Assembly: GCA_022600345.1 (NCBI GenBank)
Contig: JAHZKP010000026.1
Location: forward strand, 1-64,000
Origin: Alphaproteobacteria bacterium
GTDB lineage: Bacteria > Pseudomonadota > Alphaproteobacteria > Rhizobiales > Hyphomicrobiaceae
DNA: 64,000 nt
Direction of reading: 5' to 3'
The notes under the pieces were generated by a model. It searched no databases, was not told the origin of the DNA, and saw only the letters and a program-made list of their open reading frames with translations. Of the stretch, positions 56,220 through 64,000 are shown in pieces. How positions within the stretch are numbered: position 1 is the first letter of the stretch; every line of letters begins with the position of its first letter. A program made the position numbers and the translations under genes.

Positions 56220-59200
56220 CTAGAATCCTGTGTTCACCGCTGAACCAGCGCCTTGCTTGCCGACGAAAGCCATGCCGCCTCCCTCACTGTCATCAACGGG
56301 TGGGGGATTGCCTTTGGGATCAATGACTTGTGTCGCAGCACCCGGACCTCTGCTGGCTTCTTCATCGATAGCATTGCCGTTGCGCATCTGGCGAACGAAC
56401 TCGCGAACCATGCTGGTGCCAATGTATCGCGCCCCTGGGTTATGTGCGGAATTGTAGCTATCTGAGATAACCTCAGCCCCGGTTCCGTACTCGACGACAT
56501 ATGTCGTGGTCAGCACCTGGTTGCCGGCGACCGCCAGTGCGAAGGCCTGTCCCGGCTCGAACAACTGCACGTTGGCGCGAGCGGTGGGGGCACCTGACTG
56601 GTTGTCGAGGAAGATGGATTGCCCGGCGGTTACCAGGAACATCGTGCCGGGGATGATGGCGTCTTCGAAAGCGACGTTGCCGGCGTTTGTATGGATGGTG
56701 GAATCGTCGACGTAGAACATCGGCAGGATGACACCGTTGGGCGCGTCGATGTCGAGTTCAGCCGATTGCGCGGTTAGCCCATTGGAACCGATAATCGACA
56801 GTTGCAATGGCTGACCGGCGGGGACGTTTCGGCTCTGGCGGATGTTGGCGATGACTTCGTTGGCCTTGAGGGACAAGGCGTCCTCCACGCTGACAAGGTC
56901 CAACACCAACTGGCCGCCGGCTTCGAGCGACATCGAAGCTGCATCAAGGCTGCCGGCGCTGACGTTTCCACCCCGGGCCGAGATGAGCAGGCGGTTTCCG
57001 GCTTTCAGCGATCCCGCCGCGATATCCTTGCGAGCGTTGATGGTCATGTCGTTTCCGGCGCTCGCCGTATCGACGCGGATCGATTGACCGTTGAGTATGA
57101 TGTTGCGACCGGCAACCAACTCATTGCCGTCGATATCGCCACCGGTCGTGCCGATGATATCGACGCCGGCGTTCAGGACATCGAAGTTGAGGGCCCGGGC
57201 TGCTGTGAGAATCTGAGACCTGCCCGTCGTGATGCGGCCCAGTTGGAGGTTGCCTGCTTTCGAAGTCAGGTTGGCGTTGTCTGCCACCCGGCCGGTGTCA
57301 ATGGTGATGTCCTTGCGGGCGTCAAGCGTGCTGCCACCGGCGCGGACCTTGAGGTTGCCAATCGTGATCGCACTTCCGGTCGCGGTCAACGTGGCATGCG
57401 TTCTGGCGTTGGCCGTTTGCCCGCTGATACCGCCGATCGCCGTCGTTGCCGTGATGCCGCCGCGGAGGCTGGTCAGCGCATTGAAAGCGATACCGCTGCG
57501 GGCGGTCAGATTCTGGCTGCCGCGACTGTTTGCGGTATCGATATTGATGCTCGCAATTTTGGATGTGGCAGTGAAGGTCGCGCCCGATTTGACGGTTGTC
57601 AGGCTGATCTGGCGTTGAGCCGTAGCCGATGCTGGGCCGCCGGTGGTCAGGTTGGCGACTGTGATCGCGCCCGTTGTCGCCGTCAGGTTGGCGTTTGTTC
57701 CAGCCGAAACGTCCGGCCCGAGGATGTTACCGGTGACCGTTTTCGCGGTGATCGAACCACCGGTGCTGGTCAGCGCGGTGAATGCGATGCCGCTGCGGGC
57801 GGAGAGCGTCTGATTCCCACCGCTGGTCGCGGTATCGATCTTGATGTTCGCGGCGTTTGAGGTTGCAGCGAACGTCGTGCCCGCGTTGACCGTCGACAGG
57901 TCGATCTGTCCCCGAGCCGTAGCCGATGCAGCGCCGCCGGAGGTCAGGTTGGCGACTGTGATCGCGCCCGTCGTTGCCGTCAGGTTTGCATTCGCTCCAG
58001 CCGAAACGTCCGGCCCGAGGATGTTACCGGAGGCGGTTGTCGCGGTGATGCTGCCGCCGGTGCTGGTCAGCGCGGTGAATGCGATACCGCTGCGGGCGGA
58101 GAGCGTCTGGTTACCGCCGCTGGTGGCCGTGCCAATCAGGATGTCGGCTGCGTTCGAGGTTGCAGCAAACGTCGTGCCCGCGTTGACCGTCGACAGGTCG
58201 ATCTGTCCCCGAGCCGTAGCCGATGCAGCGCCGCCAGTGGTCAGGTTGGCGACTGTGATCGCGCCCGTCGTTGCCGTCAGGTTTGCATTCGCTCCAGCCG
58301 AAACGTCCGGCCCGAGGATGTTACCGGAGGCGGTTGTCGCGGTGATCGAACCGCCGGTGCTGGTCAGCGCGTTAAAGGCGATGCCGGTCTGGGCGGTAAG
58401 CGTCTGGTTACCGCCGCTGGTGGCCGTGCCGATCAGGATGTCGGCTGCGTTCGAGGTCGCTGCAATCGTGGTGCCTGCGGTTACCGTGGTGGCCTGCAAG
58501 CGGTCGCGCGCCGTCATGCTGACCGATCCGCTCGTCGAGGTCGCAGAGCCGATGGTGACATCGCCTTGGGCTGTCGCCACGATATTTCCGCCCGCGTTGA
58601 GAGACGTGGCCGACAGCGGACTGGTGCCGAAGCCCTGGATGAAGATGCCACCGTTGGTGGTTGAGGCCGTGATCGTCGGGCCCTTGACACTGATTGGCCG
58701 GGTCAGCGCACCAATCCCGTTCGCTGCCCTCAGGATCGCTTGGATGTTGGCGCTGGTGGTGTCCAGGTTGGCAAGGCTGGTGGTGCTCGAGGCGATGCGG
58801 TCAGCGGTGACGGTGATGCCTGCAATCGGGGCTGCGGAAGTCTGGGTCGTCCTGAGTTCGCCGATGGTCGCGACACCCGTCGTCTCAATGTCGATCAGGC
58901 CGGTCGCGAGAAGGCCCGAGCCGTCGGCCATCTGAAGTGAACCGCCGCGGATCTTTGCCGTCGTGCCTGCGTTGATCGAAGCCGAAGCGCCTGCGATTGC
59001 GACGATTCCACCGGCGTTGAAATCGACCTTTCCAACGGATGTGACGTCCTGGGCATCCATGTTGTTAACAGCCGTTGCAATAACGTCTGCTGCCGAATTG
59101 ACGTTGTCGATAGAAAGGTCTGCGCCGGCTGCAGCGGTGAGGTCTCCGGTGGTCGTCGAAACCTGGCTGAGGGCAACGTTGCGGTCGGCTGTAAACGTCG

Positions 59201-62200
59201 CCGTCGCAGCCTGGAAGTTGACGACGTTGAGTGTAACGTTGGCCTGCCCGGCGAGGGTCGGGCTATAGATGTTGGCTTCGCCGCCGATGGTTCCGGTGAG
59301 GCTGCCTGATGAAGCGTGCTGGAGTTCGAGGGCGGCGCCGTTGACACCCGCATTACCCGAAGCGACCAGACTGATATCCTGGCCGGCGATGGCGACGCCT
59401 GCCAGGTAGCTCGATATGTTGCCGGCATCTGCTGTCAACGATACGGTCGATTGAGCGAAGACGCGGCCGACGATCATATCGCGGTCATCGGTGCGAAGGT
59501 GGGCGTCCTGTCCAGCCGACGTTGAGATGAGACGACCGCCGATGCGGAAGGTGATTGGAACGGCGGAAGTGCCCAGGTTGCCCGTACCCGCTGTCAGCGA
59601 AAGATCGCCGCCGGCGTTAATCTGGACGGCTTCAATGCCGGTGCTGGCGGAAGCAACGGCACCCAGAATTGCGGCTGGAGCCGCCAGGCCGACATCGCCG
59701 CCCGCGTTGATCTGACCGATGGTGATGGTGGCGCCAGCCGTCTGCGGGCCAGGCGTGCTCTGAACGAATACGTCACCAGTTGCGGATGCGCGGAACGTTC
59801 CCGTAGCGTTGATAAAGGTCGGGGCGGTTTGGGAGACTTCGATGCCTGCAAGCGAAACGCCTGCTGGCAGGTTCAACAGTTCGTAGCCTTTGACGCCATT
59901 ATCGCCGACACCCAAAACGGAACCGGGAGCCGAGGCAACCGCGAGGGCAGCACGCTGTGCGTCTGTCAATGTGCCGTCCTGAAGGTCATCGATATCGATG
60001 GCGACAGGATCGGCAAGAGATCCGATGTTGCCTTGCGCTGTCAGTGTTACGTCGCGGCCGACGATCAGCGGGTCGGCGTTGCCCACTGCGCCTGAAGATG
60101 GCTGCAACGCGGATGCGTCGATTGCACTGGCAAGCTGGCCTTCCGACCACACCGCATCCTTGACGCGGGCATCGGCCTGGGCCTGGGTGGCGGTGAACTT
60201 GAAGCCTGTGTCCTGCGTCTGGAACTGGGCCAGCGTTGCCCAACCCGATCCATAAGCATTGACGAAGTTTTCGGTCACCGCCTGATACTGCTGGTTGGCG
60301 AAGTCGCGAACCTGGGCGTCTGTTGGCGAGCCAGCAAGGCCAAGCGCCTGCTTTGCAATCGGGCGGTAAAGGTCGAGCTTGCCGGCATCTAGGACATAGG
60401 TCGCCCCGGTAACCGCGCCATCATCGAGGAAGCGGAAATAGCGCACGTAGCTGGAGTTTACAGCGTTCTCGAATGAGGTGACGGAGGTCGCGGTGGCGTT
60501 TGCGGTAGCGCCGTCTGCTGCCGTCAGCGAAAGCCTGCGGGAAACCTCGGCAAGCTGGGCTGCCGTGATGCCGGTCGAAGAAGTCTGATCGCGGACGTCG
60601 ATGATGCCGCCGTTGACAGCATGCAGCGTCACGTCGCCGATCTGGGAGTGAGCCCTTTCAAGCCGCATGTCGCCGCTGCCGGTTTCGCGAACCGAAATAT
60701 CGCGCAACGCTTCAAGCGAGACGACACCCTTGTCTTCGGCCCCATCGGGAAGCCTGACGCCGTGGGCACTGATGACAAGCGGTTTACCTGCGCCCTGGCC
60801 GATAGCACCGCCGGCGCTGGAGATGGTTACGTCACGGCCGATCACGTTGACACCGCCAGTGCCGGTGCCGACCTTCAAGTCGTTTGCCGCCTTGATTGAG
60901 ACATCGCCGAAGGTACCGCCGGTCTTGGCGCGGACTGTGCCGATTTTTGCTCCTGAGTTAATGTCGAGGTGGACGCCCTGCTTACCGCCCCTGGCGGAGA
61001 TGTTGCCGTTGTTGGTCAACGTCATACGGAACGCGTTGCTCTTGGTGCCGATGTTGCGCGCGGCGTTGATGTCGGCGGTCTTAGTCAGCAGCGTGCTGCC
61101 GTTCCATTGCACGACACTGCCGGCGGTCGAAGTGATGCTGGCGGCGCCAGATGAATTGCGTACATCCCCACGGAAGGTGACGTTGCTGGAAGAATTCACC
61201 TTTACCGAACCGATGGCGTTGCCGTCGAAATCGATACCGAAGGAGTTGTCGGCCTTGACCGAGTTCTTGACCTCCAACGTGATCCGCTTGGGCATGTAGT
61301 ACAACCACTCGCCATAGGGGTCGTTGCGGTGCGGAGAGGGATCGTGCTCGCCGGTCTGACGGAAGCCGTAGTTGCAGGCGATGCCAAGCACGCAACCGTG
61401 GTAGCGGAACAGGCCGACCGAGGTATTGCTGCGCGAAGCCGACGTGGTTTGTTCGAAGTCGGCGCCGCCGGGCCGGTTGACGAGGATGCCTTGTGGTGAG
61501 CTATCGGGGACGAGGCCGGAGTAACCCGTGCCTGAGGAATTGGCACCGCGATACTCCCAAGGGTTCGTTGCCGTGCCGCTCGACCAGGCCCAATTGCTGA
61601 CGTCCTGAATGTTGCCATTGCTTCTGTAGGTCTGGATATGCCGTTCAAGCTGGGCGCGCAGCGTCCACTCGAAGCGCGTTCCGGTCACCGGGTTGTAGCT
61701 GGTGGCCGTGCCGCCCGTCGGACCGACAGTCGGGGTCGCGCCCGGCCCGCTCAGGACCGGATCGGCACCGTGGCCGGTGACGTAGGTTTTCAGACCGCCG
61801 GCCGGATTGTAGAGGAACGTCGTCGTGTTGCTGGCGTTCGACTTCAGGCGGTCGACAATCTTGATTTTGGAAACCGGGACGCTGCCTTCATCGAGGCTGC
61901 CGGTGTTGATCTTGCCGACGATGACCTTCGCACTTGTGTTGTTGTTGATCTCAACATCGCCAAGTCCGCCATTGACGTGGATATGGCCGTAGAGCTTGCT
62001 GGTGTTGATGATGCGGCCATCGAGCAGGATATTGCCGCCGCCTGACGACGCGTTGACATCATCGAGAATGATGGCGTCGCGGCCAACGTCGTAACGGGCC
62101 GAAATCTTGGCGTCACCTGAGCGAGTCGTTGTGGTGTGGCCCGTCAGGTCGACTGTGCCCGTGCGCCAGGGTTGGCTGGCTTTGACGCCTTTCCAATAGT

Positions 62201-64000
62201 CGATCTGCGCCTGTGCGGAGGCGCCAAGGTCGACGGACCAATCCGTCTTGCGACCGGCTTCGATGCGGCCATTGATGTTGATGACGCTGGCTTTGATAGC
62301 GACTTGGCCGGCACCATAGATGCCGATGCTGTTGGCGCTGCCGGAGGTATCGGCTGAGGCGTAAGTCAGAGAACGGTTAGCGGTGGTGCGGTAGGGGATG
62401 AGCGAATAATCGCTCTGGCTGGAAAGGTTCCACCAGTCGACCGTGATGCCAGTTATCGGGATATATTGGAGAGGGGTCTCATAGTAGCTGTTTGGTATCT
62501 GGGCTGATGCGAAGCCCGTAGAGCAGTTGCCCATGTCGGGTACGCCGCAGGCACCGAAGTAAACATACGATCTGTTGATGGTCGAAGCGGAATTCGAATA
62601 GACGTTCTGGTTCAGAGCGTTGCGGTTTGAACCGCCGTGCATCTTGTTGATGGCATAAATCACGCCTTCAAGCGCATCTGGAACGCCATCGGCCGGGTTG
62701 AGGCCGGGCAGGTACATCGCGTTGCGCCATTCAGCAAACGGGCTGGCTCCAGGCTGATATAGGCCGCCGGGATCGGTCGCCGAGACGCCGAACACACCTT
62801 CGGGCGCGGTGACGTTGACCTGTTGGGCATTGATGTTGCGCGTTTGACCGATGGAGCCGGTCTTGTTGGTGATCGCGACACCGCCACCGATGTTGGTGAT
62901 GTCGCCTGTCAGCAGCATGCCGGGGCCGAAATCGACATTGCCAACGGGTGCGCCGGCGTAATTGTTGTTGATGATGATGCTGGGGCCGTTTCCACTCTCC
63001 TCGGTGAGGTCAAGCGAGCCATTCTGGGCGCGGCCGGCTGCTCCGGTGAACAGCACTTCGCCGCCAGGAGTGTCGGGGATATAGGCGCCGCCATCGAGGA
63101 TCAGGTAGGCGGCTGAGTTGTTGTTCAAGGTGACGGTGGGGCCGCCATAGGACGCAACGTTACCAGCACCGTTGATGTCATCAGCGTGGATTGTCACGGT
63201 GCCGCCTGCTGCGAACAACTGGCTCAGGTAGACTGCATTTACGTTCGACCCGGAAAAGCCGTTCTTCAGGACTGCTGCAACATCGGGATCGAAGTTTGCG
63301 TCAAGATAGGCGTGCGAATTGAAGGCGGGGTCGATCTGGAACAGGACCGGTGCGCCCGAATTCTGGCGCACAACGGGGGCTGTATTCGCACCACACGTGA
63401 CGCCCGCGCCGCAGCCGATTTCCAGGTCGAGGGTGTGATAGAGGCCAGCGGTCAGGTCGCCGTTGATATTGACCGTTGCGTTACTGGACGAATTGCGCCG
63501 CGAGTCGGTTGACGAGGTGGGGATGAAGCCGAGCTGGTAGCCTTTTCCCTTGCCGTATGATTCAGTCAGGATGGTTCCGGTATAGCCGCCGACGACGACG
63601 TTGCGTGCGCTCTCGATCCTGGCGCCCTGTGCAACCGTGACAGTTGCGTTGCTGTACGCGTACGACTGGGCGGTGGCATCGGGGACGGCGATCAGGCCGC
63701 GAACGTAGCCGGTGGCGCGCGCGTTGGTCGACAACAGCGAGGTGTTGGAGCCGTCTCCGGATTTACCCGGTGTCAGGTTCACGACGTCGAGGCCGCGCAA
63801 CAGGGTGCGTGTACCCACGTTGACGACCTGGTTGGCTGTCACCTGGGATAGCGCGTCCGCGCGGCCGACTGCCGCCAGGCCGTAAGTGCTGACGCCTGCA
63901 TCGTTGTTGATGTTGGCGATGGTGTAGGTGTTGACGTCGACGACACCCGCCGTGGACCACAGGTTGTCGGTGCCGATGTCGACCGTGTTGTTGACGGTGG
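56220..64000 (-). CDS. Very large TpsA-type exoprotein (filamentous adhesin/haemagglutinin), partial
   Basis: The reading frame is open from the stop at 56,220 to the window edge, giving at least 2,590 residues; the N-terminal TPS signal is outside. The body consists of parallel beta-helix-type repeats rich in G, A, N, T and S (for example ATTGAITVANLTTGGAASAT). Four near-identical 99-residue units lie around 57,390-58,560. A few cysteines occur in the N-terminal half (LEIGCGAGVTCG, YFGACGVPDMGNC). It is probably secreted by TpsB and shown at the surface. Whether it is an adhesin or a toxin carrier cannot be told here; no C-terminal toxin domain is visible (end GKQGAGSAVNTGF). Confidence 0.88.
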   Translation of the reverse strand, partial: TVNNTVDIGTDNLWSTAGVVDVNTYTIANINNDAGVSTYGLAAVGRADALSQVTANQVVNVGTRTLLRGLDVVNLTPGKSGDGSNTSLLSTNARATGYVRGLIAVPDATAQSYAYSNATVTVAQGARIESARNVVVGGYTGTILTESYGKGKGYQLGFIPTSSTDSRRNSSSNATVNINGDLTAGLYHTLDLEIGCGAGVTCGANTAPVVRQNSGAPVLFQIDPAFNSHAYLDANFDPDVAAVLKNGFSGSNVNAVYLSQLFAAGGTVTIHADDINGAGNVASYGGPTVTLNNNSAAYLILDGGAYIPDTPGGEVLFTGAAGRAQNGSLDLTEESGNGPSIIINNNYAGAPVGNVDFGPGMLLTGDITNIGGGVAITNKTGSIGQTRNINAQQVNVTAPEGVFGVSATDPGGLYQPGASPFAEWRNAMYLPGLNPADGVPDALEGVIYAINKMHGGSNRNALNQNVYSNSASTINRSYVYFGACGVPDMGNCSTGFASAQIPNSYYETPLQYIPITGITVDWWNLSSQSDYSLIPYRTTANRSLTYASADTSGSANSIGIYGAGQVAIKASVININGRIEAGRKTDWSVDLGASAQAQIDYWKGVKASQPWRTGTVDLTGHTTTTRSGDAKISARYDVGRDAIILDDVNASSGGGNILLDGRIINTSKLYGHIHVNGGLGDVEINNNTSAKVIVGKINTGSLDEGSVPVSKIKIVDRLKSNASNTTTFLYNPAGGLKTYVTGHGADPVLSGPGATPTVGPTGGTATSYNPVTGTRFEWTLRAQLERHIQTYRSNGNIQDVSNWAWSSGTATNPWEYRGANSSGTGYSGLVPDSSPQGILVNRPGGADFEQTTSASRSNTSVGLFRYHGCVLGIACNYGFRQTGEHDPSPHRNDPYGEWLYYMPKRITLEVKNSVKADNSFGIDFDGNAIGSVKVNSSSNVTFRGDVRNSSGAASITSTAGSVVQWNGSTLLTKTADINAARNIGTKSNAFRMTLTNNGNISARGGKQGVHLDINSGAKIGTVRAKTGGTFGDVSIKAANDLKVGTGTGGVNVIGRDVTISSAGGAIGQGAGKPLVISAHGVRLPDGAEDKGVVSLEALRDISVRETGSGDMRLERAHSQIGDVTLHAVNGGIIDVRDQTSSTGITAAQLAEVSRRLSLTAADGATANATATSVTSFENAVNSSYVRYFRFLDDGAVTGATYVLDAGKLDLYRPIAKQALGLAGSPTDAQVRDFANQQYQAVTENFVNAYGSGWATLAQFQTQDTGFKFTATQAQADARVKDAVWSEGQLASAIDASALQPSSGAVGNADPLIVGRDVTLTAQGNIGSLADPVAIDIDDLQDGTLTDAQRAALAVASAPGSVLGVGDNGVKGYELLNLPAGVSLAGIEVSQTAPTFINATGTFRASATGDVFVQSTPGPQTAGATITIGQINAGGDVGLAAPAAILGAVASASTGIEAVQINAGGDLSLTAGTGNLGTSAVPITFRIGGRLISTSAGQDAHLRTDDRDMIVGRVFAQSTVSLTADAGNISSYLAGVAIAGQDISLVASGNAGVNGAALELQHASSGSLTGTIGGEANIYSPTLAGQANVTLNVVNFQAATATFTADRNVALSQVSTTTGDLTAAAGADLSIDNVNSAADVIATAVNNMDAQDVTSVGKVDFNAGGIVAIAGASASINAGTTAKIRGGSLQMADGSGLLATGLIDIETTGVATIGELRTTQTSAAPIAGITVTADRIASSTTSLANLDTTSANIQAILRAANGIGALTRPISVKGPTITASTTNGGIFIQGFGTSPLSATSLNAGGNIVATAQGDVTIGSATSTSGSVSMTARDRLQATTVTAGTTIAATSNAADILIGTATSGGNQTLTAQTGIAFNALTSTGGSITATTASGNILGPDVSAGANANLTATTGAITVANLTTGGAASATARGQIDLSTVNAGTTFAATSNAADILIGTATSGGNQTLSARSGIAFTALTSTGGSITATTASGNILGPDVSAGANANLTATTGAITVANLTSGGAASATARGQIDLSTVNAGTTFAATSNAANIKIDTATSGGNQTLSARSGIAFTALTSTGGSITAKTVTGNILGPDVSAGTNANLTATTGAITVANLTTGGPASATAQRQISLTTVKSGATFTATSKIASINIDTANSRGSQNLTARSGIAFNALTSLRGGITATTAIGGISGQTANARTHATLTATGSAITIGNLKVRAGGSTLDARKDITIDTGRVADNANLTSKAGNLQLGRITTGRSQILTAARALNFDVLNAGVDIIGTTGGDIDGNELVAGRNIILNGQSIRVDTASAGNDMTINARKDIAAGSLKAGNRLLISARGGNVSAGSLDAASMSLEAGGQLVLDLVSVEDALSLKANEVIANIRQSRNVPAGQPLQLSIIGSNGLTAQSAELDIDAPNGVILPMFYVDDSTIHTNAGNVAFEDAIIPGTMFLVTAGQSIFLDNQSGAPTARANVQLFEPGQAFALAVAGNQVLTTTYVVEYGTGAEVISDSYNSAHNPGARYIGTSMVREFVRQMRNGNAIDEEASRGPGAATQVIDPKGNPPPVDDSEGGGMAFVGKQGAGSAVNTGF
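57390..58560. repeat. Four tandem 297-bp coding repeats in tpsA
   Basis: Equivalent points lie at 57,562, 57,859, 58,156 and 58,453, exactly 297 bases apart. The middle units are almost identical in DNA; the outer ones are more diverged. Each unit encodes 99 residues of the beta-helix. Confidence 0.85.

Noticed and set aside
57390..58560. Regular repeats considered as a CRISPR array
   Set aside because: The period is 297 bases, the units are coding throughout and there are no short conserved repeats with unique spacers.
57841..58935. Long plus-strand ORF (364 codons) with repeated segments
   Set aside because: It is the antisense shadow of the tandem repeats in tpsA; the minus-strand frame is open across the whole region and has TpsA composition.

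Overview
The window looks like the chromosome of an alphaproteobacterium, most likely order Hyphomicrobiales (Rhizobiales). The evidence is the core block with murA, a DUF2948 gene, hisD, a UPF0262 gene and a low-molecular-weight phosphatase, and maf, yacG and tRNA-Phe nearby. I cannot name a genus. Only one RNA gene is visible (tRNA-Phe). I saw no CRISPR array, rRNA or recognisable insertion sequence.

Layout. (1) 1-5,700: accessory DNA on the minus strand. It holds an ABC transporter (double-length permease, ATPase) with a SAM methyltransferase, then a mobilisation operon (small leader ORF, MobC, MobA/VirD2-type relaxase). (2) 5,640-10,612: a segment bounded by two inverted copies of a ~95-bp repeat. 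It contains a palindrome-rich gap and a plus-strand cluster of three unknown membrane-anchored proteins followed by a NodB-type polysaccharide deacetylase. (3) 10,614-23,746: a 13.1-kb integrative element in the 3' end of tRNA-Phe, bounded by a 48-bp direct repeat. It carries a tyrosine integrase, a VbhA/Fic-like toxin-antitoxin pair, ParA and a ribbon-helix-helix protein, a plasmid-type Rep protein with an iteron array, a second tyrosine recombinase, and several unknown (mostly membrane) cargo genes. (4) 23,700-43,060: mainly core genome. It holds tRNA-Phe, yacG, maf, a Crp/Fnr regulator, a class III adenylate cyclase, murA, an AsmA protein, DUF2948, hisD, UPF0262, a phosphatase, a radical SAM protein, a NACHT NTPase, a GNAT, a LuxR-type regulator and a spermidine-synthase-like protein. 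(5) 43,500-64,000: a probable surface or virulence-type locus. It holds an overlapping operon for SrfB-like, SrfC-like and Sel1-repeat proteins, a PstS-like/OmpA fusion, a NarL-type two-component system, and a two-partner secretion pair (TpsB and a very large TpsA that runs off the window).

Most notable: the diverged srfB-srfC-sel1 operon, whose predicted nucleotide-binding motifs look degenerate, next to an envelope sensor-like protein and a two-component system; the NACHT protein with an apparent HTH-like N-terminus; and the tRNA-Phe element that combines integration with a plasmid-style replication and partition module. Assignments come from reading motifs by eye. No database search or computed statistic was used.
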